Shown: positions 34,123 to 48,053, numbered from the stretch's first letter. The stretch: 64,000 bases of DNA from Fallopia convolvulus (GCA_964016875.1 OZ024720.1:24865742-24929741); one strand, 5' to 3'. The notes: a model not told the origin generated them from the sequence alone. Numbers and translations: made by a program.

Positions 34123-37100
34123 CAGTTTGTAACACCCCTATTTTACAACACTGGGTATTACCGCCAGTGACCTCAGACTTTACCGTCTAAAGTCACCCAA
34201 GGCTTTTATAATGATATAGAATAATTAAAATGCGGAATGAAACATAATACATAATGAGAAAAGGTGCTCCCAAGGGAGACTTGGTTCTTACAAAACATCT
34301 TACATCGTTTTCAAATATAAAGTTGTTCGGAAATTGAAATGCGAAACCAACTTGTCCTTGAAACATATTGAAACTAAAGCAAAATGATATAAGAAGTACA
34401 TCTTGAAAATCCTTGTTCTTCCTTCGTCTTCACTTCACTTCACGCCTTGTTGGGATTCCTAGATTCTTACATAATTCGCGAGGGGCGATAGAATGTCAGG
34501 CAAACATGCGGAAAAGAAGAATTAGTCTAAGAGACTAAGCAAGCGGGAATGGAACTTCCCGAGGGTATTTCGGAAATTTCAAATTATTGACAAAAGAGAT
34601 AATCGGGTTGTGTTTACGATGAGCTTGTTTATGTGGAGCTAAGATACAATAGATAGCGATAGCATATCCAAAGGGATAGCTTGGTGAGCAAGAGAAGTAC
34701 TATTAGATTTTAGTCTTCTTTAGAATTGAAGGTATGTTAGGAACATTCACTTATTCAAACAAGTCAAACACCACTCGCACCCAAGCGGACCGAGGGCCGG
34801 ATCGATCATTTGAGACCGGTCCGGTTTTGGTATCTTAATTGTGCCTTAGCACTTTTCTTATTTAGTGACAAAAGACATTCGATTTCATTTATAATTTAGA
34901 AGAGAATGTGGTGGGACACGGATAATCCGAACCACCCAAGGGAAAACTCCGTTTCCCGGCACTTAGCTAGAGTGCGCTCATCCCTCCTTGCAATCGGAGC
35001 GGATGGGATCATGATCCCGAAAGTCGTACTTCAAACGCGTAGGCACTTACGACTTAGTGGGGTTATGTAGAGGCGTTGGCTATTCCACGCCCCTCACTAG
35101 TTCGACTTTGATCTCGAAACGAGATCGTAACAATCAAGAATAATAACCACACTAGCATAAATAATCCTAACAGGGAATATATATAAAGCAATCTATGCTA
35201 ACAATAGTCGTTATTTCTAGCAATCGATATTTCCTAGGTTCATTTTTATTTAAGCGTACAAGTCGTTCCCAACATCGAGAAATAGTATATAGACGGATAT
35301 GAAAGGGCACAAGGGGAAATTCCACTTGCCTTAGCTTTGGCGAGTTCTAACAATCGGGCTTTTGACGGAACTATGTGATTCACGACTTCGAGCGAGAATC
35401 CTGACCTATCGACACGGAATTTACGAGCGAAACTATATCATGACTTCCTCTTAAGGTTTGGATTACCTCTTATAATATTTTATAAGAGAGTTGGAAATTC
35501 TAAATTATTAAGATAATAATTAGAAAGTTATTTTCTTAAAATAATAAAATTCCTTTATTATTATTTTGGCTTTGTAATATCCTTATTATTCCATAAAAAT
35601 TCTATTTAATAATGTTAAAATAATCCTTTCTAACCTCACTTGTTAATTCCTTTTAATATAATTTAGGCAAGTATAATTTTACAAAAATATAATACTTTAT
35701 CTAAAAAGTATTTTTCCTTTAGAATGTACAATTCTTATTAAGCTTTAAGTAATCTACTTTAACCTTTTTACAATTCCATTTTAATTAGAATATTACTTTC
35801 AAATTTCCAAACATTTCCTTAATGAATTTAAAAATATTATTTCCTCAATAGAAATATTCTATTAATAATATTCTCTTAATAGCATCCTATATAATTACAT
35901 AATTCACATTAAATAATTGTAATCTCCTTTCTTGTAAGTTTCCATACTTAGGAATTCTTATTTTCTTTATAAAGTAACTTCCTAAAATTTAACATATTTT
36001 AAATTAATCTTATTTATTTTACTCTCATAATTCTTTTCATATCATAAGACTTATACAATATATAATCATGGCTTATAAAATATCCTAATTCATATTTATA
36101 GTTCAATATCATAATATTGTAGTTTGTAAAATAACATTTTTTTCTATATTTAAATGATTTCTTTCCATGCAAGTCAACTTTATGCTATATAGTATCTTAG
36201 AAGTATTGTAATATCATATTTATTATATTTAATCTAGAACTTAGGTCTTGTAGGAAATCTCTACACCTAGAGATATATTAAACTAACATTCCCTCCTTAA
36301 ATGATAACTTTAGTAATATGACTATTGTTTATAATATCTTTTTATAAGATCAATATCTAGTATCAACTAGAGTTCATAGCTACAACTTTTATAACAATAT
36401 TTTTATAAAAGTTCCCCTACAAATTATTTAGAATAATTATTATTATAAGATTTCATAAGAATTTTATCACCACTAGCATATATTATGAATAAAACTATCT
36501 CTATGACAATTCTCTACACCTAGAGGTATGGCAATTTTAAATAATGATTTTGTTATTATTATCATAGTAGTTGATTTCATACATCTTTAACTTCTCTAAA
36601 GGGAATGGTATTATCTTATACAAATTTTATTTCTTTATAAAGGTATTATTTTTAATATTAAGAATTATACCTCATATGCTATATTTTTATAAAACCCCTT
36701 TGATATTATGAAAATATTATGCCTTGCATAATTTTAAAAATACTATAATAATTTAAGTATATTAGTAGGATTTAAATTTACCATAGTAACTCTAATTAGT
36801 TTCTCTCCTACAACTACCAAGATCTTCAATATAATATTTTATTTAAATTAAATCCTTGTTTGATTTCTTTCTAACTTATTTAATGACCTAAAAGGACTAA
36901 GTTAACATGCATGGGTATTTCTTATTAATAAAAACCTTATTTTATTTATTTCATTTATTTCATTTATTTCTCTAAAGGGATGCCTAAGTTAATATTTATT
37001 CAAATTATTTTAAACAAATATTATTTATAATAAAAAAATTAATTTTAAATAGATAGTAGATAAATTATGAGTCGGAAATTTATACCGAGCGAAAACAGGA

Positions 37101-37280
37101 CGGAATTGGGCACGCAAAACGAGGGGCGAATTTTGGGGCTTCTTCCTCATTCCTTTAATCCTTAATAAAATTCTGATGGGCTTTTATTGGACATATGGGC
37201 CTATTTGAATTAGCCCAAAAGCAGCCCAAACAACCCAAAGGAGCAAGCCCACCCTTCCTTCTTCCTCCTCCTTTCTTCTT

Positions 37281-37469
37281 TTACGTACCAAGGAACCAGA
37301 GAAGTCTCAGGACGAACGACGACGGACTCTCGTACGCAGGTGGGTGGCTGGAGGCGGCGCACCAGGACAGCCGGCGGCGGGCGCGCGCTCCAGGTGGTGG
37401 TCCGGCCAGGGGGTGGTGCTCCGGTGGCCACGGGAGAGGAAGAAAAGGGGTTTGGGGGGTTTTTCCCAA
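37281..37469 (-). other. Short LTR frame in the GC-rich pocket of element 2 (3' LTR copy)
   Basis: A minus-strand frame of 62 codons starts about 115 bp after the TATA box at 37592-37585, Pro/Arg-rich (PFLPLPWPPEHHPL). The 5' LTR has the same frame at 46645-46833 with three changes. No known domain. It is in a similar position to the short LTR frame of element 1. Confidence 0.3.
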
Positions 37470-37869
37470 AAAATCAGATTTGAAACAAAATTTAAATTGG
37501 GGTTCTAGGCTTTGAATGATATTGAATTTGTAAGAGGAAGAGAGGAGGAAGTTTGTGTGATTTTTCTATGGAGTTTTTAGCCCCTTTTATAGGCAAATTT
37601 TGGAGCTCCCTTGATCCTCTTCAACGGAGATTAACCAATGGGGGAAGAGGAGATTGATGATGAATGGTGAAGCTTGTGCTTCTTTGATGATGACACAAGG
37701 TGATGCAAGGTTTAAGATAGTCTTGCAAGCAAAGAGGTGGAAACAATGGGTGGAAACCATGTCTAGAATTCACGTCAAATCAATCAGACATTGATTTAGG
37801 CAATTGGGGAAGAAGAAAACTAAGTTGGTATAAATTTAAAAGAGTTGTAATTTGGGTAGATGGACTTGA

Positions 37870-37952
37870 GTTAGCCTAGCGGAATTTAGTGTGTTTGAGT
37901 TTGTGAAAGGTGCAAGAGGTCTCGGGTTCGAGTTCCCTCTTGACACCTTTTT
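37870..37952 (+). promoter_or_regulatory. tRNA-like Pol III module in the 3' LTR of element 2
   Basis: A-box-like GTTAGCCTAGCGGAATT at 37870-37886, B box GGGTTCGAGTTCCC at 37924-37937 (54 bases between box starts), then CTTGACACC and a T-run at 37948-37952. It is antisense to the element, as in element 1, and alignable with that module. Confidence 0.58.
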
Positions 37953-38318
37953 ATTTTGCCCCTCCTTTTATTTTTAGTTGCTTGTGATATGACATTAAAC
38001 AAAAATTCGAAATTAATATGAACCATCTTTATTTTAAATTTTCATTTATTACTTTGATAAACTTTTGATAACATTTTTATAGTTTATTATGAAAATTATA
38101 AGAATATTCAAACTCTCTATTCTAAGAGAAAATATTTAAATGCATATCGGATTTGCTGAATATATTTAATAAAAAAATTAATTGCCATTGTAATAACTTT
38201 TATAACCCTTTATAATTTAATAAGAAATTATAAGGTTATTAAATTCTCTACTTTTGAGAAAAAAATTATTGAGATAAATATCCGTTTTATTTTATTTAGA
38301 ATTTTAGCGGATATTACA

Positions 38319-41300
38319 ATAGTACCCCCTTAAAATTAGTTTCGCCCCCGAAACTAGGAAAAACTTAGGGCGGTACAAGGTTAAGACGGAAAGTAGCTAC
38401 TACCACTCACAACTTGTGAGGGAACAACAAAGGGTCTAGTACCCCCTTAAAGAACAATTCGTTCTTTAGTTAAGATGATTGTACCAGTAGGAGAATTACT
38501 ATTGTGCCTTTTTCTTAAGGAATCTTTAACTTTGTATTCCTTAAAAGATTCCCACATTTGAACTTATGTGGTGTAACAAAATTAAGGGATAGGAATGGAA
38601 ATCCAATTGGTCTTGCTAGCGAAGTAGGCGGGGGTCAAGCTGTTTTATCCATTAGCTTGGGTCATACTTACAAAAGTTCTGGGTTGACCTTCCCAACATA
38701 AAAGTAGGACTGTTTATAGAATAAGTACCCTAATTGGACTGAGCACTTAAGTGCTCGTAGGAAGCGAGTACGAAAATAACTAATCCATTCTATTCTTCTA
38801 GAATAGAGGCATTGCGAAAGAATTCTTTTAAGATGGGTATTAAGTAAACTTTCGAGATGGAATCGATGTTTGAATATATAAGGGCCATGCCTTAGAAGAA
38901 GAATTTCGATTTTGAACTTCTAATGAAGTTACTATTGGGATAGGTGAGGGTTATAACCCAAGAGGAGGTAATCATCTATACGATGTCGTATTCGAAATAT
39001 ATTATACTATCGAGAAGTGAACGTCCTATATTAAGCGTATTAATTCTTATAAGAACTAGGTTTTCATAAATAAGATCAAATCTGAAGAACTACGTGGTTT
39101 CATTTCACCAATGTGATCAGTATCGGTGAAACTACCTCCAGCATAATCCTTTAATATGCCTTCACAGGAACAAGACCTGAAATTCTACCTCAACCATGTG
39201 ATCAAGATGGGAGATAGAAGTTCACTCTTATTCGCCACTGTGAACCATATGCAAAAATAAATGTTTAATTATTTAAACCTATTATATTAATTGTCCTAGT
39301 TTGACAATGCAAGACAACTGAAATTATTTCTCGCAGAGGTAGGAGTAATTCACATAAGAAAAGATGGACTGACTTACCTAACCTATGTATTGAGACTAAG
39401 CGTTTGAAATAGTGCTTTCGTGAAGAAAGTACCAACGAACATATTCAAGACGGCTATGATAGCATAGCAGAGTTCAAAGTATAAAACTTTGCGAAAGAAG
39501 ATAACTGATAATAATATCGAAATTATTCAACTATGCGTTGATTATAATCAAGGTTGAAATTCTAATGACAATCCTACGATATATGTCACAAGTACCCTTG
39601 TTTGGGACATAATTAGATTACACGAGAAAGGATAAGCTAATTTATTCGCTTCTTGCGTCTATCGTTGAACTTCTCCATAGCGTGGGGGTTGAACTTATCC
39701 ACTTATGACAGAATACTTCTGGGCTTAAGAGGAAACTTCCTATCGCGCGTTTTACAATAATTGATTAAACTTCGTGGCCTTCTTCTCGACACACTTAGTC
39801 CCTTAACCTTTTGGGTCTAAGAGATCATCAACAATCTCATCTCTCATAGAATAAGAGAGGAACGATTCATCGTATCAGTCTTAACTTTTCCCAGCTCAGC
39901 ATGACAGGTTTTGCTTGATTATAATTCTCTTGCTATTGGCTAACTCCTTTTCGATTTGTAGAGCGGCAATATGCACCCTTTTGCTTTGGTGCAATTAATA
40001 CTCCTTAGATCTTTCCACTAGTAGTAGTTGTGGTTAACTTTTAGTTCCTTACTGACATCATCTTCTTTGACGCGAATGTCTTTAGTGTTCTTGTAAAGCT
40101 AGACACCTTTACTTGAGTGAAATATGGCGTCACTTGCAATTCTATTTGCAGCTTGGTCAGTTCTAATTCTGCTTGCTTCTTTCGGTGGAACATAAGAGAT
40201 TGCTCGTTGGACTTCTTAATGCAACTTTTTATCTCATCATCCAACAGTATCGGCGTACTAGGGTCCATTACACGGCGATGTTCTTGCTCTTTTTTTTTTT
40301 TGGAAACTCTTTGAACCATCATTCGTGCCCGAACTTAAATACTATTCAAGGGAATTCTGTTGTTGGTTCCTTGCGGTTTGACCATTGACGATAAGAATCG
40401 ACAAATTGTTTCCAAACAATTGTCATTCATTCGGAGATAGAGTAGACGCTCGGGTTAATGAAGCAAAAGTTAATGCTTTGTTGTAATATCATCAAGAGGT
40501 TAGTTCCATGACATAATCTTGTTTAAGGAAGGAAAGGCGGTTATAGAATGTGTAACGAACTAGGCATCCTAATAGTGGAATCAACGGTTGGAAATAACAT
40601 CGAAGATGGCCTAGGTAACTACTTCAAATGCGACAAATCGGGACATGTGTCCACAAATTGTCTTGGTAATGAAGCAACCTTATGACCTATTAGGCCTACT
40701 GAGGCAACTTAGAGAACTTACAATCCTTGTCCAACAATCTTGGCCCTAGCAACTTCCTTTCTAACTTCATCTTTTTGTTGGGTCGACTTATCAAAATGGT
40801 GGAGAAGAAAGTTCTTGATGCGGCTTTCACATAGTCCCATTATGGTTTGTTTATTCGACTGACAAACATTAGATATCAAGCCTAGAGTCCATATGTTGAC
40901 TGAGCAAGTTACTTCGATTTGTAAGTATTTGCAGATGGATATCATCGTCACTGATCATAATTCTCGACCACTCCTTTATTACCAGATCATTGTTTGCCCC
41001 CCCACACATACCTCTCGATAATCTGTTTCGAGATCTGTCTAGGTGGAGACATGTTAGATCCTTGGTTGACAAGCCTTCCACGGTGTCCTCTTTGGAAAAT
41101 TCTATCTTCCCACGAGTCACTGGCTCAATAAGTTTGGCTCTTATGGGAACATAAGTATTACCTTTAGTTGGCATGACTTCTTCTCATTCCCAATGCGCAT
41201 GAGCTTAGTTTTCATTACAACCATTTTCTGTAAATGGCTAACGATCGACATTCATATAGGATATCCGTAATTCTATATTTGGAGGGGGATATAGTTGTTT

Positions 41301-41631
41301 TTGTTAACTTCCAAGTATAGGCAATAAATGACGTGCAAGTTTAGAGAAGGGAGGAAACTTTTTATTAGAACTCTTATGAAACGGATTACAAAGGCTTTAT
41401 ATAATAAGCCATTACACTAAGGACGAAAAGAAATATTGCCGACTCGACTTTTCAGAGACAAAACGAAAGTCGAGAGGAGTGGACTAGCTCACTCCTTTAA
41501 AACGAAAAGTACAACTAAGACAAAGCATAGGAACGGTCGGGGTCACTATACTTATCGAGGAAACTGTCGTCAAAGAGGTTCTCATCAAGAATCCCATTCT
41601 CATTGTCCAACACTAAGTTGGTCTCCTCAAT
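38319..41631 (-). other. 3' region and rearranged interior of element 2
   Basis: On the minus strand, 39300-38319 is homologous to the post-pol region of element 1 (about 50440-51290). It includes a polypurine-like TTAAGGGGGTACTATTG next to the LTR. The stretch 39300-40560 has no motif I recognise. At 40616-40666 the plus strand, opposite to the element, encodes a knuckle-like FKCDKSGHVSTNC. Confidence 0.5.
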
Positions 41632-42431
41632 CTATCTGCGACAATACGCATGCCTTGCGCGAAGTTCGCTTAGTTGGTCTTCGACTTGGAATTGTTCATC
41701 TTGTTCGTCCATTTGTCTGTTTAGCCAGCCTTCTTTACGCCTCTCTAAGAGGTTATAGTTTATGTAACGGTTTCGGTTTGGATGGACGCCTTCAGGGGGA
41801 GGAATGTCCACATTCTGGTAGGACCTTATTTCTCCCGACCACACTGCCTTACGTTGGAGGAGATAGTCGTAGTTTGGTTGGCGAATGATTGGCGGATTTG
41901 GGTCACTGATTGAAGATGGGTTCCTTAATTGATAAATTATTGGTGATGGGATGACTCTCTCTGAGTCCAGTTAGCCCATCCACCCACTTGGTAGGTCATT
42001 GGAGCTTGACTTGTTATTTGATGGCGTGGAGAATCCGTCATGTGTCTTCATGAATGATATCCCGATAATTCTTGCTCAGTGACTTCCTAACTTGATTGGC
42101 CATGATGTGAATCATCAACTCCTTTCTCGAGGTATTCTTCTTCGGATTTCTCCTCCTCGAGATTCAGCTTGGGTGCATTTTCATGGATTTCTTCTCGTAG
42201 TACTAGTTCAGGTTATCCTCGGGGTTTCCATATGACAAAAGCGGCAATCGAGAAAAGCCTCATCAAGCTCTTAAGAGGCTTTTCTAGCTTCGTCCCTGAT
42301 TCGGGTTGGACTTCTAGTGAGTACCATTTTTTTTTGAAGAGGCGAGAAAGGCGTTTGTATAGAATATCCTTTGATTCTATGCAACGAAGATATTGGAAGG
42401 AAGTTTTAAAATTTGAAAGCAGAATTTTCAT
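41632..42431 (-). pseudogene. Broken gag of element 2
   Basis: Read on the minus strand from about 42330, it follows the gag of element 1 at the DNA level (TGGTACTCACTAGAAGTCCA start, ATGAAAATGCACCCAA, GGGATATCATTCATG, GGATGGGCTAACTGGA) but with stops and frameshifts. The last piece (41844-41632) reads RKEGWLNRQMDEQDEQ. Confidence 0.7.
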
Positions 42432-43480
42432 TTTAAACGCATGTACATCCTTAAAGAATTATAACGGTTTTGAAGTTTCTATTAAAAGCTCATTTATATG
42501 ACTTTAAATTAAGAGAGGAAATTTTAGAGTAGAAAACTTTATTTCATATATGACATGAAGTACTTATAAACCTCGGAAGGAGAGTTTAAGGATTTTTAAT
42601 TGTACAATTTCTAACTCGGTTTTCGAGAAGATAAATTCATCCTATTGTCGTTAAAGAAAGATCCTTTAAATCTAATTTCTGGGATTATAGGAAAAATTGG
42701 TGAACTTATTTCAAAATAAAGTTTATAGATAAGAAATCGATATGTTAATGCTTTAGTAGAACTTGGTCTTTTTTTAAAATTTTCGAATAAGACTTCCTAA
42801 ATAAAACGATTCCAATTCTAGGAGCTTATTGTCTTATAGTTTCTACTTATAAGTTACTCTTATATGAGTTTTGGTTTTAGACTTTCTATCAGTAACTTCA
42901 GAGTTTTCTTTAAAGTACTTGGAAAAAGTTTTTATTCTTGAAATCTACTTAATACTTGGACTCTGTTTGTTATGTAGGTTTTAAGAAGGTAGGAAGAAAT
43001 TTCTTAAGGTTTACTTGGGTATAAAGTTTAAACATAAAACATCATTTAAGTTAAGGCTTTTCATTTTCTTGGTCCTATTTAAGAAGGTGGGGAAATTCTC
43101 CTAAAGATTCTCGTTATAAGAATTTCCTAACTTGTAGAAGTTACTAAGATGAAGGTTTTAAGTTTAAGAAAATTCTAACTTAGGTGATTAAGTTAAAGAG
43201 TTGGAACATATTTATTACTTAAGTTTTTAGGAGGTAAAAAGAGAAGTTTCTAAAGGTAAACGTTCTAGAACTAAATTAAAGTTTTAAAACTTTGAAGGAA
43301 ATTCTTAGCTAAAAGTTTAAGTTAGAAAGTTGACACTTTTAAGATTCTTAAAGGATATAACGAAGGGAACTTTCTATAAATAGAAGTTTCGGTTTGCGGA
43401 AGAAAAACTTAGGTTTTAAAAGTTCTCGGGTTTTGAAAATTTTCGGTTTTAAAAGTTTTCGGATTTGAAAACAAAACGTT

Positions 43481-43498
43481 CGGCTCTGATACCATAAT
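43481..43498 (-). promoter_or_regulatory. Primer-binding site of element 2
   Basis: ATTATGGTATCAGAGCCG read on the minus strand directly after the LTR end, for initiator tRNA-Met. Confidence 0.8.
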
Positions 43499-46400
43499 TG
43501 TAACACCCCTATTTTACAACACTGGGTATTACCGCCAGTGACCTCAGACTTTACCGTCTAAAGTCACCCAAGGCTTTTAGAATGATATAGAATAATTAAA
43601 ATGCGGAATGAAACATAATACATAATGAGAAAAGGTGCTCCCAAGGGAGACTTGGTTCTTACAAAACATCTTACATCGTTTTCAAATATAAAGTTGTTCG
43701 GAAATTGAAATGCGAAACCAACTTGTCCTTGAAACATATTGAAACTAAAGCAAAATGATATAAGAAGTACATCTTGAAAATCCTTGTTCTTCCTTCGTCT
43801 TCACTTCACTTCACGCCTTGTTGGGATTCCTATATTCTGACATAATTCGCGAGGGGCGATAGAATGTCATGCAAACATGCGGAAAAGAAGAATTAGTCTA
43901 AGAGACTAAGCAAGCGGGAATGGAACTTCCCGAGGGTATTTCGGAAATTTCAAATTATTGACAAAAGAGATAATCGGGTTGTGTTTACGATGAGCTTGTT
44001 TATGTGGAGCTAAGATACAAAAGATAGCGATAGCATATCCAAAGGGATAGCTTGGTGAGCAAGAGAAGTACTACTAGATTGTAGTCTTCTTTAGAATTGA
44101 AGGTATGTTAGGAACATTCATTTATTCAAACAAGTCAAACACCACTCGCACCCAAGCGGACCGAGGGCCGGATCGATCATTTGAGACCGGTCCGGTTTTG
44201 GTATCTTAATTGTGCCTTAGCACTTTTCTTATTTAGTGACAAAAGACATTCGATTTCATTTATAATTTAGAAGAGAATGTGGTGGAACACGGATAATCCG
44301 AACCACCCAAGGGAAAACTCCGTTTCCCGGCACTTAGCTAGAGTGCGCTCATCCCTCCTTGCAATCGGAGCGGATGGGATCATGATCCCGAAAGTCGTAC
44401 TTCAAACGCGTAGGCACTTACGACTTAGTGGGGTTATGTAGAGGCGTTGGCTATTCCACGCCCCTCACTAGTTCGACTTTGATCTCGAAACGAGATCGTA
44501 ACAATCAAGAATAATAACCACACTAGCATAAATAATCCTAACAGGGAATATATATAAAGCAATCTATGCTAACAATAGTCGTTATTTCTAGCAATCGATA
44601 TTTCCTAGGTTCATTTTTATTTAAGCGTACAAGTCGTTCCCAACATCGAGAAATAGTATATAGACGGATATGAAAGGGCACAAGGGGAAATTCCACTTGC
44701 CTTAGCTTTGGCGAGTTCTAACAATCGGGCTTTTGACGGAACTATGTGATTCACGACTTCGAGCGAGAATCCCGACCTATCGACACGGAATTTACGAGCG
44801 AAACTATATCATGACTTCCTCTTAAGGTTTGGATTACCTCTTATAATATTTTATAAGAGAGATGGAAATTCTAAATTATTAAGATAATAATTTAGAAAGT
44901 TATTTTCTTAAAATATTAAAATTCCTTTATTATTATTTTGGCTTTGTAATATCCTTATTATTCCATAAAAATTCTATTTAATAATGTTAAAATAATCCTT
45001 TCTAACCTCACTTGTTAATTCCTTTTAATATAATTTAGGCAAGTATAATTTTACAAAAATATAATACATTATCTAAAAAGTATTTTTTCTTTAGAATGTA
45101 CAATTCTTATTAAGCTTTAAGTAATCTACTTTAACCTTTTTACAATTCCATTTTAATTAGAATATTACTTTCAAATTTCCAAACATTTCCTTAATGAATT
45201 TAAAAATATTATTTCCTCACTAGAAATATTCTATTAATAATATTCTCTTAATAGCATCCTATATAATTACATAATTCACATTAAATAATTGTAATCTCCT
45301 TTCTTGGAAGTTTCCATACTTAGGAATTCCTATTTTCTTTATAAAGTAACTTCCTAAAATTTAACATATTTTAAATTAATCTTATTTATTTTACTCTCAT
45401 AATTCTTTTCATATCATAAGACTTATACAATATATAATCATGGCTTATAAAATATCCTAATTCATATTCATAGTTCAATATCATAATATTGTAGTTTGTA
45501 AAATAACATTTTTTTCTATATTTAAATGATTTCTTTCCATGCAAGTCAACTTCATGCTATATAGTATCTTAGAAGTATTGTAATATCATATTTATTATAT
45601 TTAATCTAGAACTTAGGTCTTGTAGGAAATCTCTACACCTAGAGATATATTAAACTAACATTCCCTCCTTAAATGATAACTTTAGTAATATGACTATTGT
45701 TTATAATATCTTTTTATAAGATCAATATCTAGTATCAACTAGAGTTCATAGCTACAACTTTTATAACAATATTTTTATAAAAGTTCCCCTACAAATTATT
45801 TAGAATAATTATTATTATAAGATTTCATAAGAATTTTATCACCACTAGCATATATTATGAATAAAACTATCTCTATGACAATTCTCTACACCTAGAGGTA
45901 TGGCAATTTTAAATAATGATTTTGTTATTATTATCATAGTAGTTGATTTCATACATCTTTAACTTCTCTAAAGGGAATGGTATTATCTTATACAAATTTT
46001 ATTTCTTTATAAAGGTATTATTTTTAATATTAAGAATTATACCTCATATGCTATATTTTTATAAAACCCCTTTGATATTATGAAAATAGTATGCCTTGCA
46101 TAATTTTAAAAATACAATAATAATTTAAGTATATTAGTAGGATTTAAATTTACCATAGTAACTCTAATTAGTTTCTCTCCTACAACTACCAAGATCTTCA
46201 ACATAATATTTTATTTAAATTAAATCCTTGTTTGATTTCTTTCTAACTTATTTAATGACCTAAAAGGACTAAGTTAACATGCATGGGTATTTCTTATTAA
46301 TAAAAACCTTATTTTATTTATTTCATTTATTTCTCTAAAGGGATGCCTAAGTTAATATTTATTCAAATTATTTTAAACAAATATTATTTATAATAAAAAA

Positions 46401-47695
46401 AATTAATTTTAAATAGATAGTAGATAAATTATGAGTCGGAAATTTATACCGAGCGAAAACAGGACGGAATTGGGCACGCAAAACGAGGGGCGAATTTTGG
46501 GGCTTCTTCCTCATTCCTTTAATCCTTAATAAAATTCTGATGGGCTTTTATTGGACATATGGGCCTATTTGAATTAGCCCAAAAGCAGCCCAAACAACCC
46601 AAAGGAGCAAGCCCACCCTTCCTTCTTCCTCCTCCTTTCTTCTTTTACTTACCAAGGAACCAGAGAAGTCTCAAGACGAACGACGACGGACTCTCGTACG
46701 CAGGTGGGTGGCTGGAGGCGGCGCACCAGGACAGCCGGCGGCGGGCGCGCGCTCCAGGTGGTGGTCCGACCAGGGGGTGGTGCTCCGGTGGCCACGGGAG
46801 AGGAAGAAAAGGGGTTTTGGGGTTTTTTCCCAAAAAATCAGATTTGAAACAAAATTTAAATTGGGGTTCTAGGCTTTGAATGAGATTGAATTTGTAAGAG
46901 GAAGAGAGGAGGAAGTTTGTGTGATTTTTCTATGGAGTTTTTAGCCCCTTTTATAGGCAAATTTTGGAGCTCCCTTGATCCTCTTCAATGGAGATTAACC
47001 AATGGGGGAAGAGGAGATTGATGATGAATGGTGAAGCTTGTGCTTCTTTGATGATGACACAAGGTGATGCAAGGTTTAAGATAGTCTTGCAAGCAAAGAG
47101 GTGGAAACAATGGGTGGAAACCATGGGTGGAAACCATGTCTAGAATTCACGTCAAATCAATCAGACATTGATTTAGGCAATTGGGGAAGAAGAAAACTAA
47201 GTTGGTATAAATTTAAAAGAGTTGTAATTTGGGTAGATGGACTTGAGTTAGCCTAGCGGAATTTAGTGTGTTTGAGTTTGTGAAAGGTGCAAGAGGTCTC
47301 GGGTTCGAGTTCCCTCTTGACACCTTTTTATTTTGCCCCTCCTTTTATTTTTACTTGCTTGTGATATGACATTAAACAAAAATTCGAAATTAATATGAAC
47401 CATCTTTATTTTAAATTTTCATTTATTACTTTGATAAACTTTTGATAACATTTTTATAGTTTATTATGAAAATTATAAGAATATTCAAACTCTCTATTCT
47501 AAGAGAAAATATTTAAATGCATATCGGATTTGCTGAATATATTTAATAAAAAAATTAATTGCCATTGTAATAACTTTTATAACCCTTTATAATTTAATAA
47601 GAAATTATAAGGTTATTAAATTCTCTACTTTTGAGAAAAAAATTATTGGGATAAATATCCGTTTTATTTTATTTAGAATTTTAGCGGATATTACA
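43499..47695 (-). repeat. 5' LTR of element 2 (4.2 kb)
   Basis: Near-identical to 34128-38318, including its TATA box (46956-46949 minus), GC-rich pocket and tRNA-like module (47246-47334). A 15-base unit around GGGTGGAAACCAT is duplicated here (about 47112-47140) but single in the other copy. Confidence 0.87.
47246..47334 (+). promoter_or_regulatory. tRNA-like Pol III module in the 5' LTR of element 2
   Basis: The same A box, B box (GGGTTCGAGTTCCC at 47301-47314) and terminal T-run as the copy at 37870. Confidence 0.58.
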
Positions 47696-47700
47696 CAGTT

Positions 47701-48053
47701 AGGATTTGCTCAACTAACATATGGAAGCTTGACATGATATTTGTTTTTTGTCAACCGATTAAGCCAACCATAATAAAGCTATGCGAAAACCACGTCATGG
47801 ACTTTTCTTCGCCTCGATTTTGATAAGTCAACAGGGTGACAAATGAAGTCAGAAAAGAAGTTGATAGGACCAAGATATTTTGGACATGGACCCCTATGAC
47901 ATCATTCTCGGAAGAGATTGGTTGTCTCGTCATGGAGCGATAAACCGTAACCATCAACTCAGGAGGGAAGCACATATGTAAATTCAAGGGAAAACGAGAA
48001 GAAGAAAATGGAAAGGTGATCAACGCCAAGAAGTCTGGGAAGCTACACCGACA
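47701..48053 (+). pseudogene. End of protease domain, element 1
   Basis: The plus-strand frame at about 47888-47950 reads MDPYDIILGRDWLSRHGAIN, the conserved end of the Ty3 protease (normally ILGMDWLSxHxA). The active-site DTG segment was not found and may have been lost. Confidence 0.65.

Larger units (their letters stand above)
34128..38318 (-). repeat. 3' LTR of element 2 (4.19 kb)
   Basis: TGTAACACCCC to GGATATTACA on the plus strand. It contains a GC-rich pocket (37300-37440), a minus-strand TATA box TATAAAAG (37592-37585) and the tRNA-like module (37870-37952). Confidence 0.87.
34128..47695 (-). mobile_element. Giant-LTR Ty3-like element 2 nested in element 1, target duplication CAGTT
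   Basis: LTRs of about 4.2 kb (34128-38318 and 43499-47695) begin TGTAATATCCGC and end GGGTGTTACA on the minus strand. CAGTT is duplicated at 34123-34127 and 47696-47700. The primer site TGGTATCAGAGCC on the minus strand (about 43493-43481) fixes the orientation. The 5.2-kb interior holds a broken gag and no reverse transcriptase or integrase that I can find, so it depends on a relative such as element 1. It shares termini, leader, gag and 3' region with element 1. The two LTR copies are nearly identical, which implies a recent insertion. Confidence 0.87.

Noticed and set aside
41436..41888. 150-codon plus-strand frame in element 2
   Set aside because: It is opposite the broken gag remnant of the minus-strand element and has no domain.
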